This document shows positions 37,152 through 50,387 of a DNA stretch of 64,000 bases, piece after piece. Below the pieces are notes generated by a model. That model saw only the letters and a list, made by a program, of their open reading frames with translations. It did not search any database and was not told where the DNA came from. The stretch comes from Brasenia schreberi (Eukaryota > Streptophyta > Magnoliopsida > Nymphaeales > Cabombaceae), in assembly GCA_036023115.1 (NCBI GenBank), contig JAYKKT010000064.1, forward strand, positions 10,314,001-10,378,000, given 5' to 3'. The stretch's first letter is position 1. The number at the start of each line of letters is the position of its first letter. Position numbers and translations under genes: made by a program.

Positions 37152-38795
37152 GCGGTTTTCTGTTCTTTTGTGGGAGTTTCCTTTGATGAGTCTGATCTTT
37201 TTTTCTTTTTTGGCAAAGGTGGATGTGTTTTTCACCATCGATTTTATGTGGGAAATTGTTTTGTTACTATGAATTTTGTAGTCATTGGACAGCCATGCTA
37301 TCTCTAGATTTTGTTTTGTTTGCGTGTTCCTCTCTTCAGACTATAATGAATACTTGCTACTCATTGTAGGAGTTATAGTGTAGCAGCAATTTGTGCTTTT
37401 GATATTTAATCCGGTCTTCTTTTTTTTTGAGATGGTTTGCTCTCTTTTATATTTTTCTGTCGGCGGGGTTGTTCTTTCTTTACAAATGATCTGGTTGTAA
37501 GTTGTGAGGCACTGTGCGTGCGTGAAAAAAGATGTGTTCCTCATGGAGGAGCTTTCTTGTGAACTTGTTATCAGAGTCAAAATCAGCTTCCAGTTGTAAA
37601 ATACAGTTCTTGGAGATTTCCATAAGACAGGTGATTGTATATGCAAAGTTCATCACACAGATCAAAACCAATCGTACCCTAAATCGTATTAAGCCTTCAG
37701 CTCGATAGCCAGTTGATGTAATCGCATGGTATTTTACATGTAAATTAAGAAAAGAAATCAATAGGTTCAAGATTTCGTTCTTAGCCCGAGTGATGCTCTT
37801 CTATTGATTAGAGGTTACACAGAGACATACGCTAGCTGGTTTCGGTAAGGAGGGTGAGAGGAGCAAACAACACTCGAAAGAGAAAGGTAGAGGACCGGTG
37901 TGTATTGACATTTATGCTTTGTGGAAGTTTGGGATCTGAGATGTACCTTTGTAATAAAGGTAGTAGATGTGTGGATAAACTGTCTAATTTAATTTTCAAC
38001 ATACGAATGTGTAATATAAGGAAACTCATACACAAACAAATTCGAAGTAACACATGATAAAATGTAGGAAAATGATCAAAGAAAGTTTTACTAAGGCATG
38101 ACATTAGATGGTAAAATTGTTAAAAGAGTGAAAAATCACAAGAAAATAATAAAGAATGATTTAATTTTTATTGATTTCATAGCACATGATTAATCTTTAT
38201 AAAAAAACGACATCATCTAGTATGAAAAAGAGGCTCAGTTGTACTATTGTCTATCATAATTGGTTTGAAGCTCCTTAGTTTGAAATTGCAATCTGATCAC
38301 CAAGGTATACCCTTCACTTGGGGCTCATAGACATTCAGATCCATGGGCATAGGCCCCTTTCTGTCTCAAAAGGTGAGTGACCCTGTTGCGTATATAGAGA
38401 ACAAGGGGAATAGTTCAGCAATGATTCAAGGTAAGAAGTTGGAAAGAAATGAGAGCACCACAGAGAGGGGAAGGAAGTCCATTAGATGGGAAGAAAACGA
38501 CCTTAGAGACATCCATCTTCTCAGACTAAGTAGGTCGGCTACAAACTACTCTCGTCAATCTTGCTCAATTTTGCAATCTTGCTCAATTGGTTCCTATAAC
38601 TATTCTCGTCAATCTTGCTCAATTTTAAAATTTATCAGAAAGACGAAGTATCACATGAAGTTTTAAGTTGGTTTTCGCGCTGCTATCCGCCACTTTCCTT
38701 CATTATCTGAGCTTACTATCAGCTAGATAATACTGAACCTTCATTATGGCAGAGAAGCAAAAAAAGAAAAAAAAGTGCGTGTGTGAGAGAGAGAT
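37152..38795. other. RPL7 3' flank and intergenic sequence
   Basis: Holds the RPL7 3'UTR. No other gene recognised. A short internal repeat (CTCGTCAATCTTGCTCAATT, near 38551 and 38605) is present. Confidence 0.45.
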
Positions 38796-39161
38796 AGAGA
38801 TGGCAACGGGGCAGGGTGGAACAGGGTTTTCATTCCACGAACACCCGCGCCATCCTAGAATCCTCTTTATACAACCCACGTTGTGGGGATATTGAGGGAT
38901 CAAAACCCACTCTCACCATTTTATTACAATCCAGCCCTGCTCAGCGGGTCTTGGGGATCAAAACTGCATTCATCCCTCACCTTTTTGTTACAACCCGGTC
39001 CCATCCTGTCGTGTCCCACTTTTACATATAATTTAAAAAAAAAAATTTAATATTATTAAACTAAAAGTTATTAGGTATATATTTATATGTAAGCATGTAA
39101 ACTACTTATAAAAATATATTTATATATAAAATAAAAATATATTTGATATAAACAAAACATA

Positions 39162-39165
<4 letters not shown>

Positions 39166-39225
<60 letters not shown>
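39166..39225. repeat. (TA)n microsatellite
   Basis: About 30 TA units, read directly. Confidence 0.95.
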
Positions 39226-39228
<3 letters not shown>

Positions 39229-39229
39229 A

Positions 39230-39617
39230 TACAAGAAAAGACCATATAAATAATAAGGTTATTAGAAATAAATTATGTGTGGCACCAATAGAGGATAAAA
39301 TGAGAGAATATCATTTAAGGTAGTTTGGACATATAGAAAGAAGATCAAAAGAAGAACCTATAAGAAGTTATGAAAAACTAGATTTTGAAAGTATTAAAAG
39401 AGGTAGAGGATGACCACAAAAGTGTTGGAAAGAAACAATAAAGAATGATCTAGCTTATTGTGAGTTAACTGCTAATATGACACATGATAGGGCTATGTGA
39501 AAATAAAGAATTCATGTAGCCGACCTCGTCTAGTATTGAAAAAGGCTTAGTTGTTGTTATATATATATATATGTAGCATTGAAAAAGGCTTAGTTGTTGT
39601 TATATATATATATATGT
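39230..39617 (+). mobile_element. RTE LINE 3' fragment with duplicated tail
   Basis: The plus strand follows the RTE 3' part (text for a degenerate RQRPKK-like end; GACATATAGAAAGAAGATC; GTAGCCGACCTCGTCTAGTA) and ends AAAAAGGCTTAGTTGTTGTT. The terminal 40 bp, with its TA-rich tail, is repeated once more at 39577-39617. Confidence 0.8.
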
Positions 39618-40303
39618 ATATGTATATATAAATACTAAACATTCACGAAACCATAATCAGCCCGACGATTTTGTAGAAGATAATATATATGAAGAGAGAG
39701 ACTAGTGGTGCACGAGTTCGCAACATAATTGGTCATATTCAAAGATTACTCAGAATGAATGTGTTACATCGGAATCCTTGCCAAATTTAACCATGAACAA
39801 ATGACTTGAAGTGCCTCATTCAAAAGTTTGACTTTGTATATATGTATCAGATATACGTGTCATATATGTATATTTATATTAGTATACATGTATATATATG
39901 TATATATGTATATATATATGTGTATATAAATGTACTTGAGTTGACTACTTTGTATCGCATAATTTTTTGGCTATACATTGTTGAAGTGCAAATATTCTTC
40001 ACTTGCATTTGGCTTTTGCACTGTAGAGATGCTACTTGAATAATACGTATATGTATGTGATACATATATATATATGTATACTACATATGGAGGGCGATAT
40101 GCCATACGTATATAAATAATTTTTTTGAATATTATATAAAAATCGCCGATGATGACAATTGTAAACACTCGCCATAAACCATCCCGCTTGTAGGTCTTTC
40201 CTACCTTGCCTCGCCGTAGCGGGCAGGCTTTGGTCCGTGAGAACCCCCATGTAGGGTCGGGGCGGAGTGGGTATCCACTGGGCAGGGCGGGTAGGAATTG
40301 CCA

Positions 40304-40940
40304 CACGCACAGATAAATAGAGAGATTGTTTTCCTTTTTGCGTTGAATCCTCGATCAAAATCATATGGAGATGAGACCCCTTGCTTGTCAATGTCAAGCA
40401 AGTCGGTCAATCTTGAGAATCTGAAATTACAGACAGATGGATTTTCTTTTCTCTCGTTTCCAAATGCAACCTTAAGATTCAAACTGAACTGCAAGTCGAT
40501 TAAGGTTGAACTCAGTAAATAATTGAACCTCACCTTAATCGCAATTTTTTTTTATTGATAGGCTGAATCTAAATCGAAATCCCATAGGTGATTTGAACCC
40601 GTTATTTACATGTAAATTACATTATGAATTACCTAAAACGATTGGATTTGGTTCTAAGATTTTACAGTTCAAAGTTCAAATGCAATTCCATGTGATATTA
40701 GATAATATTGATTGGATTTAGTAATTCTTGGATCCATCCCCGATCCAACCTTTATCTTACTGATCCTGCACTCTGTTTTGGTTAGGGTTAACTCGCAGAC
40801 AAGGTCAGATCAAGATTGTACTCCTTTTGCCTGAAGTCAGTGCGGTTTGACTCTGTTAAGTCAGCCAGGTTACCTAGTGAGCTGGGTCATTCTGGTCTTA
40901 CTGTGTTGGCAGTCGTAGCCCCGGAGGAAAAGAAGTCAAA
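40304..40940. other. Intergenic sequence
   Basis: No gene recognised. The CT lead into the long microsatellite starts at 40941. Confidence 0.4.
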
Positions 40941-40962
40941 TCTCTCTCTCTCTCTCTCTATA

Positions 40963-41032
<70 letters not shown>

Positions 41033-41409
41033 TACATATATACATACATATATACATATATATATACATATATACATATATACATATATACATATATATA
41101 TACGTATATATATATGTATATATATATGTATATATGTATGTATATATGTATATATGTATATACATATATGTATATATGTATATATGTATATATGTATATA
41201 TGTATATACATATATACATATATATATGTATATATGTATATACATATATATACATATATACATATATATATATGTATATATGTATATACATATATACATA
41301 TATACATATATACATATATGTATATACATATATATATGTATATATATATATACATATATGTATATATATATGTATACATATATACATATATGTATATATG
41401 TATATATAT

Positions 41410-41499
<90 letters not shown>
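40941..41499. repeat. Long compound microsatellite/minisatellite
   Basis: Order: (CT)9, (TATC)n to about 41000, (TA)n, about 400 bp of alternating TATACA/TATATG units, (TA)n, then (TG)21 to 41499. All open frames over it are low-complexity Tyr/Ile/Met/His runs and are not genes. Confidence 0.95.
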
Positions 41500-41502
<3 letters not shown>

Positions 41503-42929
41503 ATTTTGGGGAATTAGAGAATTCAGCTTTTTACTTGAAAATGTTGGTGCAGGTTTTGATTGTACATGAAATTAATTATTTTTTAAGCATATGTTGTAAC
41601 AACAATCTTTAGGCTTTTTAGTTACTCTCGGATTTAACTTTTCGGATGTAAAAAATTTTGATGATCACCGATAATATATGAAGAATACTAAACTTCACCT
41701 TGCACAAGCATAAAGCAGTCCTTGATGATATAGGCATACCAAGATGGTTGGGATTACAACTCCTTTGTGCACTTAAAGGAAGATTATAAGGATGTCTAGA
41801 GGCAACACTATGATGCTCTAGACCATTGGCATAAGATCATTATTTATAATAGTTAAAATAAAATCTGTTTTGGCAAGAGACATGACTATTAAGAAAAATC
41901 ACCCTTATATCTAACAAAATGAGTCGAAGAGTCAAAGACTTTTTAAGCCATACTAACAAAATGTTAAAAACTTTATATTTAAAATATTGTATCATTTAAT
42001 ACTTATTATTAGCACCATACATAGTCAGATGACCATAGCCTTTGACCTAACTGTTAACACTCCTTCAAGATTATCAACCTGCACCTCTAAACAGCACTTC
42101 TCTTAGGTATCACATCGAACATATAATGTAGCATTATTTTGAAAAACTTTTCAGTCTCCTGTTATTTTCAAAATAAGTTAAAAAATCACCATCTTTAAAG
42201 AAATTTTATATATTTAGCACATGTATTTTGCAAAATTTGAACCTTTACCTAGTTAGAGGTGCCGCTCATCTAAATTTGAAAGGTAGATAAGCTTCGAACC
42301 ATCCATTCCATTTAAAGAAGCATGCACAACATATATATGATTTAAGTACCAATAAAGTCATAATTAATATTGATACATTCTATAGTATCCTTGTATTTAA
42401 TATCATTTTTCATGAGTACTTAAAGAGTCCAAGCATAAGACTATACAAAGGGCCCACTATACACTTATAGGCAGACTATCAAAAGTGTATATATAAGCAC
42501 TCTAGCAAATACATGCCTTACGTTTATTAAGAGTAAAGAACAACCAATTTTTATCACTTTTATGAGACCAAGTATCTTATTTTGGATGGTTAATTAGTTT
42601 GTACTTTCAACCACTAATAATGTATTTGTGTACATTGAACTCAAGGTTTTATGTTACTAAGTGTGATTTTGGTTTCCATTATTGGTGGTTTTGTTAGTAA
42701 GCTTGAGACCCATCCTTATTGATGCATTATGTACCTAATTCTTTGCCATACCTTTCATCAAAGAATTCCCAAAATTCAACTTTAAACTAATATAAAGAAC
42801 AAAAAGCATTTCCTTCTTGATCAAATTTCCCACATAATGATAACTCATAGTAATATGTATGAATTTCTCATTATATGCCTGGTAATATGCCTTTGATAAA
42901 GTATTCTATCACAATTTATTGATATTAGC
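41500..42929. other. AT-rich intergenic sequence
   Basis: I see no gene or recognisable element here. Confidence 0.45.
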
Positions 42930-45900
42930 ACTATAGGATTTGACCATATCAAAGACACATAAAGCTGATTTAAATAAAAAATTGAATCAATTGGAAGCTT
43001 GTACAGCTAAGGCTAAGAGTGAAAAAAGAGAGAATGATAAATAAGCACATGGCAATATCAATATTATGAAATATTAACTAGGAAGCACGATAACAAGGAA
43101 ACACATACCATCAAAGAGTAACAAGATGCCAAATATGAAAATAGAAAAACAAAATATGAAGAATCAAGACTTAGTGTTTCATGTGCTTGTCTCCTTGTGG
43201 TTGAAATGAGTGAGATGAGACCTATTTGTAGAAGTAGAGAGCCAAAAGTACTAGAAAATGGGCCTATTTTAGCTGTTGGCCACTCGAAAAACATTTAAAA
43301 CATGAGCCCACTCAAAAAACATTTAAAACATAAAGATTCACCTGAAACCATGTATCCAGCAAAATTAACATGCGAGACCATGACAAGACATGGGGTTCCA
43401 CCCAAGCCATCATCATCATCAATTCTATCATTAAAAGAGTGTTTTGAGTTGACGGAAATGGTGACCCATAGTTCGTGACTCTGAAGTACCATCGGGAGAA
43501 GAGAGAGGATCTCAAGATCAATGTTTCTTCAACATCATCGGCGTCCATCCTGAGCCGTCGAAGTTTGAGTTCATAACGGTTCGACTTCATTGGATCTTTC
43601 ATGGAGAGGAAGTCATCTTCTTGTTTGAGGTCACATGATCAGGCCTCGAAGTGACTCTCGAGGGTGGGCCTATGGCTAGAGAATTCTCGACCATCCACCT
43701 GATTGGTCTCATCATTGGACAACTACTCAGACTCATAAGCAATGTACTCAACGAAGGAGGGCCCAATAGAGAAGGTGTTTGGAACGTGATGAGTTTACCG
43801 ATGATCATGAGAAACACCTAGTGATTCATCATTCTCAAGTTGTTGATTCCAATGAGGAGTCAGAACATACTATCCTCATAGACAGAAATAGAGTTCTTAG
43901 CCCTTTGAGATAGTCATGCCTCTAATGAGAATGAAGGATTCAAGTTCATGCGATCCTTTGCCAACAATCTCTATTATGACAGGTGACCCAGAAGCAAATC
44001 CCAAGGATATTGAGTTTGAAAGGCATCAATATTTTTTTCTTGAAGACCTAGATGAATGGGTCGAATTGGTTCTTGCTGAATGGAGGAAAGATTAGTTGGC
44101 TTGATATGTTCCCGAAGAAGAAGACATGAAACAAAGAATTGAGGCTTTAACTACTTTATGGTGAGAAGGACTTCGTGCATACATGATGGATCATGAGAAG
44201 GAGTTGCAACAACCTCAAATATCTATCACGAACTTCAAGATACAACATGTTTCGCAAACTAGGTCAAAATCATATGAATTTTTGGAAGTTTTGAGATTTG
44301 CAACAATTGTTCTGAATTCACAAGGTCCATTGTCCCCCAAAAATGTTAGCACCACGTATCAATGAGTGATAAATTGTATCTTTCATGATTTAATGTGGAA
44401 AATCATCAAGATATTGTGGTTAAATCTGAAAGTTTTGAACATCATTTGTTCGACCTTGAGCAAGCTTTTCAATAGATATAGAAGCAATGCTTAAAATTGA
44501 ATCCTAGCAAGTGTACTTTTACAATATATGCTAGATAATTCTTAGGTTTTCTAGTACATAACAAAGGTATTAAAGTCAACCCAAACAATGCTAGGGCCAT
44601 CATCGATGCTCGATCGCCTAAGAAAAGGAAGAAATTGTCAAGTTTAATCAAGCAGGTCAGTTATATAATGCCTGGTTTATCTTGAGAGTTGGTCGAGTTT
44701 ACTATTTCGTTAAAAGCAGGGATAAAACCGCATAAACAACCAACAAGAACATTCAAACCCGATATGCTTAGCCATCAAATAGTAGGTACAACATGTTTTA
44801 GAGGCTTAGTTCATAAGAACAACTAGGTATGCATATTAGTTGTCTAATATTGTTTTTATTATTAAAAAATAGTAAATTATGAGTATGCATTAATTATTAA
44901 AATCTTAACTTGGACACTCCTAAAGATCAATATGTCATGCTAATGGCTGATATGTTGATCGACGTAGCAACTACCATAGGATTTTGTCATTCATGGATGG
45001 TGCCTCGAGGTATAACTAGATTAAGGTAAATCTTGAGGATACGCATAATTGAGTGCCTATGGACATTAGGGTTTTATGAATGGGTAGCAATGTCATTTGG
45101 ACTTAAGAATGTTGGTGTCACATACCAATGATTTAATCAGAAAAATTATGGAGATATACATATATGATATTGTGGTTAAGCCTGAAAGTTTCGAACAACA
45201 TTTGTTTGACCTTGAGTAGGTTTTTTAGCGGATGCAAAGTAACGTTTAAAACTAAATCCTAACAAGTGAGCTTTTGCAATGCCTGTTAAATAATTCCTAG
45301 GTTTTCAAGTGCATAACAGAGGTATCAAAGTCGACCCAAACAAGGCCAGGGCAATCATCAATGCTCGACCGCCAAGACAAGAAAGAAATTGTGAGGTTTA
45401 ATCAGGCATGTTAGTTATCTGTGACATTTTATCGCTAATGTTGTTGGTAAATTGGCTCCTTTAACAACATTGTTGAAGTTAAAGGATGTGAAGGACTTCA
45501 TATGGAGAACAAAGTAACAGTTGGTGCTCGAGAATATCAAAGAGTATTTAGTGAAATTGCCTGTTTTGTGCCACCAATTTTTGGAAAACTATTGAAATTG
45601 TGTATAGTTACTATAAAAAATTCCATAAGTTCACTCTTGGTATAGACGCCAAGGATAATATTAAGTGAGCTATTTTTTATTTGAGTCGATTATTCACTGA
45701 TATAAAATCCTGATATTCTTCAATTGAAAATATTTGTTTGGCCTTTTATCATTTTTGTAGAAATTGGAGCATTATCTTCTCACAACCGAAGTGTAGGTGA
45801 TAACAAAGTCAATATCTTCCATTACTTACTTGATTGTCGAGTTCTTTAAGGCAGGCTAGTCAAGTGGGCAATCAAATTATGCCCTTTCGGCTTAAAACAT

Positions 45901-48740
45901 TGTCATATCAAAGCAATAAAGGGTTAGACAATGATTGCTTTCTTTGCATATTTTATGTGTATCGAGGACATTGACCCTTTAGAATGACCTTGGTCAATTA
46001 TGTTCAATGTAATTGAGGTGTGGGAATTGGCGTTTGTACTATTTCCCCGACCAAGAAAATAGTTATGCTCTCGATGTACTTGGAGTAAGGCCTTACTAAT
46101 AATGAGGTTGAATACCAGGTTGTGATTGATGGTTTAAGTTTGATTTTTGTTGTTGGGATAAGAAAGATGAAGATTTATGGTGACTCTCAAGTCATGCTAA
46201 GTCAATTAATGAGAATTACCGATGTCTTAGTTCAAATTTGTAACCTTTGCATCAGCATGCAAAAGATTTGTTGAGAACATTAATTGAAGTGAAATTGTCA
46301 TACATTCCTCAAGATGAAAATGAGGTGGCAAATAATTTAGCCCAAACTTTTTCAGGTCACAAAGCAACATATAAATCCCAAGTAGTGATATCCTCGATTC
46401 AAGAGATAGAGGAATCTTGTGACTGGTGAGATTCATTAGTAAAATGTTTAAATTAACCCTTGCAATGCTTAGATATTAGGACTCGATGCAAGGTGTTATG
46501 TGATACATTGTTGGATAGTGAGTTGTATAAATGGAGCCATTAGGGTTAGCTTTTCAACTGTTTGAATCGAAAGGAATCTCAAAGGGTAATGGTTGAAGTT
46601 TATGAAGGAATTTGTGGGGCTCATCGGTCATGAACTAAAATGAAGTGACTTATATATCAACATGGGTATTATTGGCCAGCTATGCATTAAGATTGCATCA
46701 ATTATGCAAAAGGATGTCAAGAAGGCATAAGTTTTGGCATGTGGCAGAAAGCACATGCGGTATAACTTTACTCGATTATCAAACCATGGCTATTTTGAGG
46801 TTGGGCCACAAACTTAACTAAAAAGATATACCTGAAATCTTTGAAAGGACTTACGTTCATTATAGTGTCAGCGGATTACTTTAATGAGTGGGTTGAAGTC
46901 CTACCATTATATGTGATGACCCACGATGATGTGATCAAGTTCATCATGATTATATTATCTTTCGGTTTGGGATATTACTATTAATTATGGTTGATCAAGG
47001 GAATGCATTCATCGGAGGGAAGGTAACGACTTTTCTCGAAAGCTCTAGTGTTAAGTGAATACATTAAACACCTTACTATGTAGAGGAGAATGGTCAAGTC
47101 GAGACCACTAATAGAGTGATTATTGATTTGATTAAGAAATCTCTCAACAATAATATGAGGAAATGACATGAGGTGTTGCCCAAAGTTCTTTAGGCATATC
47201 AAAACTCTAAAGCCTCAATGATTGATATGCCTCCATTTCGACTTACGTATAGATAAATTGTAGTGTTACCGATGGAAACTAATGTCAAGTCTTTGTGGGT
47301 AGTCAAACAAAACAACTTACAACCTAATGAATACTTGTAATCATTGATGATGGAGCCCAATTTAGTAGACAAAGACCACTTAATGGCATCAAATAATTTA
47401 CTTGTCAATAAGTAGAAAATTGCTTGCGCATTCAACAAACACGTTCGAGTAAAACAATTCAAAGAAAGATATTTAGTTTGAAAGACTATCCTACTAATAG
47501 CCCAAAAAGACCCACAATTTGGAAAGTGACCTCCCAATTGAAATGTATCATATCTAGTCACAAAGGTTCTACCTGGAGGGGCATATAGATTAGTGTAAAT
47601 CGAAGGTGGAGAGCATACAAGGAGTATAAATGAAAGACACTTAAAAAATATTATCCTTCGATTTAGGAAGGACAATTTATTTAAAAAATTCAATGAATGT
47701 GGGTATACAATCATCAAAAGAATTATAAAGAATAAATTAAGATTATTCATCTTGAGGTGATGCCTTATCAAAATTAATTGATATCCCTGACCAAACCAAT
47801 TCACCTTGGACCACAACCATCAGACACTATTCGTACTCCTATTTCATAGCCCTGAAATTCTCGATCGTCAATTATTCTTCGTGTACTTGGCTCTTCAAGA
47901 GATATTCTACGTAGGCTTCCTCTGGCTCCCATAGTCGTTGAGGGAGGCTAGGAATGATGTGAGGGATGCAACTTCTCGAGAAAGAGAGAAAGATGCATCT
48001 GAGACAGTTAATACGCTTATGAGCTTCTTGACATTGATCCATACTTTCTCGTAAACTGAAAGCTTGAAACCAAAAGTTGTCGGGATATATTCTATAAAAT
48101 TAATCTTGAACAAGTGAGATATTTGTGAGTTGGCTTTTGAAGGGTGACCTGCTTTTAGCAACAATGGTTGTATTTATTAAACCTCAAGTAGCAAAATGGT
48201 TTCTTATATAAATGAGGTATTAGTACCAGCAAAATGGTAACTTCGGCTTTGAGGAATATGACAACACTTACACTAATAATGACTTTTCCATTGTTTTTAG
48301 AGCCAAAAGTATTATTACCACCGTAAGCCATCGTTTTAGTAAAAAAAAATTGAATTAATCGAAAACTTTTAGTGTTCAAAGTAAAAATGGAAAAAAAGAA
48401 ATTGATAAATTGACAAATAAGTTTATGACAACATTAATCTTGTAAAATATTAACTAAGAAGCAAGATAATAAAGGACATAGATTTAAAAAGTTGACGAGA
48501 GAACAAGTATAGAAAAGGAAAAACAAGAGATTAAGAATCAAGAATTGGTGAACCATGAGCTTTCGTGTTTGTGATTAAAATGAGTGAGATGGGGCCTATT
48601 TATAGAAGTGGAGAATCTTAAGCGTGCTCGAAATTTGAAACGTTGTGCTGGTTCTTTTAATGCTCGAAACATAAAGATTCACTTGAAACTATTGTTCCAA
48701 GGTTTTTTCGATACTATTGATTTAATACTGTTAATTTAGA
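42930..48740 (+). mobile_element. Decayed Gypsy retrotransposon, Tat/Ogre-like, with both LTRs
   Basis: Related flanks at about 42930-43380 and 48310-48740 share ordered blocks (AAATATTAACTA.GAAGCA, AAAATGAGTGAGATG, GGCCTATTTATAGAAGT-like, AACATAAAGATTCAC) and are read as degenerate LTRs with a TATA-like core. Between them, on the plus strand, Gypsy order is kept: pre-protease spacer (43600-44340, DEWVELVLAEWRKD), RT (44360-45420), RNase H/ARH-like (about 46080-46200, TNNEVEYQVVIDGLS and MKIYGDSQVM), and integrase (about 46570-47500: GYYWPAMH, a core like FIIVSADYFNEWVEVLPL). Stops and frameshifts are everywhere. Gag is missing or unrecognisable. The additional RNase H of this type points to the Tat lineage. 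Boundaries are approximate. Confidence 0.75.
44343..45415 (+). pseudogene. Gypsy RT remnants, partly duplicated
   Basis: 44343-44665 and 45112-45415 encode the same part of RT twice: LNPSKCTFTIYAR-FLGFLV and the corresponding LNPNK...FLGFQVHNRGIKVDP. The stretch before the second copy (44935-45120) gives the earlier RT motif MLMADMLIDVA and EWVAMSFGLKNVGVTYQ. So one RT is followed through in the right-hand copy, and the left-hand copy is an extra segment. All are riddled with stops. Confidence 0.75.
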
Positions 48741-50387
48741 TACAATTTGTTTATATTTTAAAAATTTTTAATGTATAATAATGCTAGATAGGACCCGATC
48801 AGGTCCTATCCAGTGACAACACCATCAGCCAAATTGGGCACAATGCCTGTGCCATTTGTTTTTATTTGAAAGGGGGAGGTGGGGGGGGGGGGGGGGGGGG
48901 GGGGGGGCTACGAGCTTAGCCAGGGGTCAAGGCACTGCAATTTGCGGTGGTTCCACATGAACAACCAGTTCTGCTGCGATTTCGAACCGCCAATTACAGA
49001 TTCCAGTTATGGTTCTAGTTCGGTTCCAGAAAATTTGGAGCCATAACTGAACTGGAGGGGGTCCCTGATTCCACTTACTGTTGCAGGCCTGATTTAGCCT
49101 ATTACAGTTCCGGACAGTTTGAGGGTTGATCCAATTCCGGTTCAAACCACCGTGGGCTGGTTATGAACCAGCCATGTCAAGCGCCATACATGATAAGTAC
49201 TGTGCTATATATGTTTAATATGCACGAACTCTGGGATTACAGTTCCCATTAACCTAAAACACCCCTTAATGCACCTCCCGCCAACTCCACTAATGGGAAA
49301 GGACTTGGAGAAGGTCTAGCAGAGCATCACCCTCTTCTACATTCTGTCCCATGGGCTCGTCACCTATATGTTACTCTATAGGTGAGACAGACTATACAAA
49401 AGCGATGTATCTCGGCATGATATTAGCTGCACTATGTTTCATCACCCTCCACTCGTTTATAATTACAAGTTGTCGGTTTTGATAAGTTACGAAATTGAAA
49501 CTACAATTCCAGTTCTCATCGTAACTGAAACTACTATATATCTTACCATACGTCTTCTATGAGTTTTTTATTTTTGTTTATAAAATATAGTTAGCACCTA
49601 CTTATATGTGTGATATTATATCTTTCATGATTTTTTTATAGGTTTTTGCTTTTATTCATAAAATATTTTCTAATTTAAAATTAAATAGTATATCATGCCA
49701 TATGCATCATGTACAATAGATGATTCGATAGGATGTTGACAACATTAATTGGTGAATATGTATTTTTTTCTTTTTTTAGGAAGAATATGTAATTAATGTG
49801 AGTTCCCTGACTGGTTACCCAGCCCAGGAGCGGCATGGAGTACCTTGATACATGTAATGCCCTTGGTTTGTTGGGGAGGATGATCTGGTAATTTAACTAC
49901 ATTGATAACGAGTGACTTGATGTGAGTTCACTCTCACACGAATCTACTTGTTGGGTGCTGGAATGTACATTTTTTGTTTGGTGCAATTACTGAAGTACCT
50001 TTAAGGATGGCAATGGGTAGGGTCGAAGACGAGTCCTGACCTAAACCTTAGCGGGTGGGAATGGGTTCAGGTTCTTTTTTCCAACAGTACAAGGCAAAAT
50101 GAGGTTATATATATAATGGGATAATCGAAATTCTGCTCACCCAATACTCACTTACGATCCATCATTGACATGAATATAATTTCAAAAGTTATGAGAGTAT
50201 TTGAAAAATCACGAAAGATAAAAGATAGTCTTATTACACAATTATATAATGTCATTACCAAGATACTCATTTATAAGAACAAATGAATTATTTAAAATTA
50301 TGTAAATTACGAGTATATAAAGTTAATAAGTCATACAATAAAATTTTTAGAAGAAAATTAAAATAAGTATCTAATACAATAAAAAAC
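48741..50387. other. Intergenic sequence with poly(G) tract and MITE end
   Basis: No gene recognised. Holds a 27-base poly(G) (48881-48907) and, from about 50007, a single end resembling the GC-ended MITE family (GGATGGCAATGGGTAGG...AGCGGGTGGGAATGGG). No second end was found. Confidence 0.45.
48881..48907 (+). repeat. Poly(G) tract of 27
   Basis: 27 consecutive G after AGGGGGAGGT, read directly. Could be real or an assembly artefact. Confidence 0.85.

Larger units (their letters stand above)
38800..40303. mobile_element. Second member of the GC-ended MITE-like family, enlarged
   Basis: The left end ATGGCAACGGGGCAGGGTGG and right end GGCAGGGCGGGTAGGAATTG match the ends of 15779-16229. The AT-rich middle also matches near 39030-39070 (TTAATATTATTAAACTAA). 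Here the middle has grown through a TA repeat and an RTE fragment (39230-39560). GTGCGTGTG/CACACGCAC sit just outside or at the ends in inverted orientation. Confidence 0.6.

Noticed and set aside
40816..41612. Open frames of 110-233 codons on both strands
   Set aside because: They are translations of TATACA/TATATG/TG repeats (Tyr, Ile, His, Met runs) with no domain.
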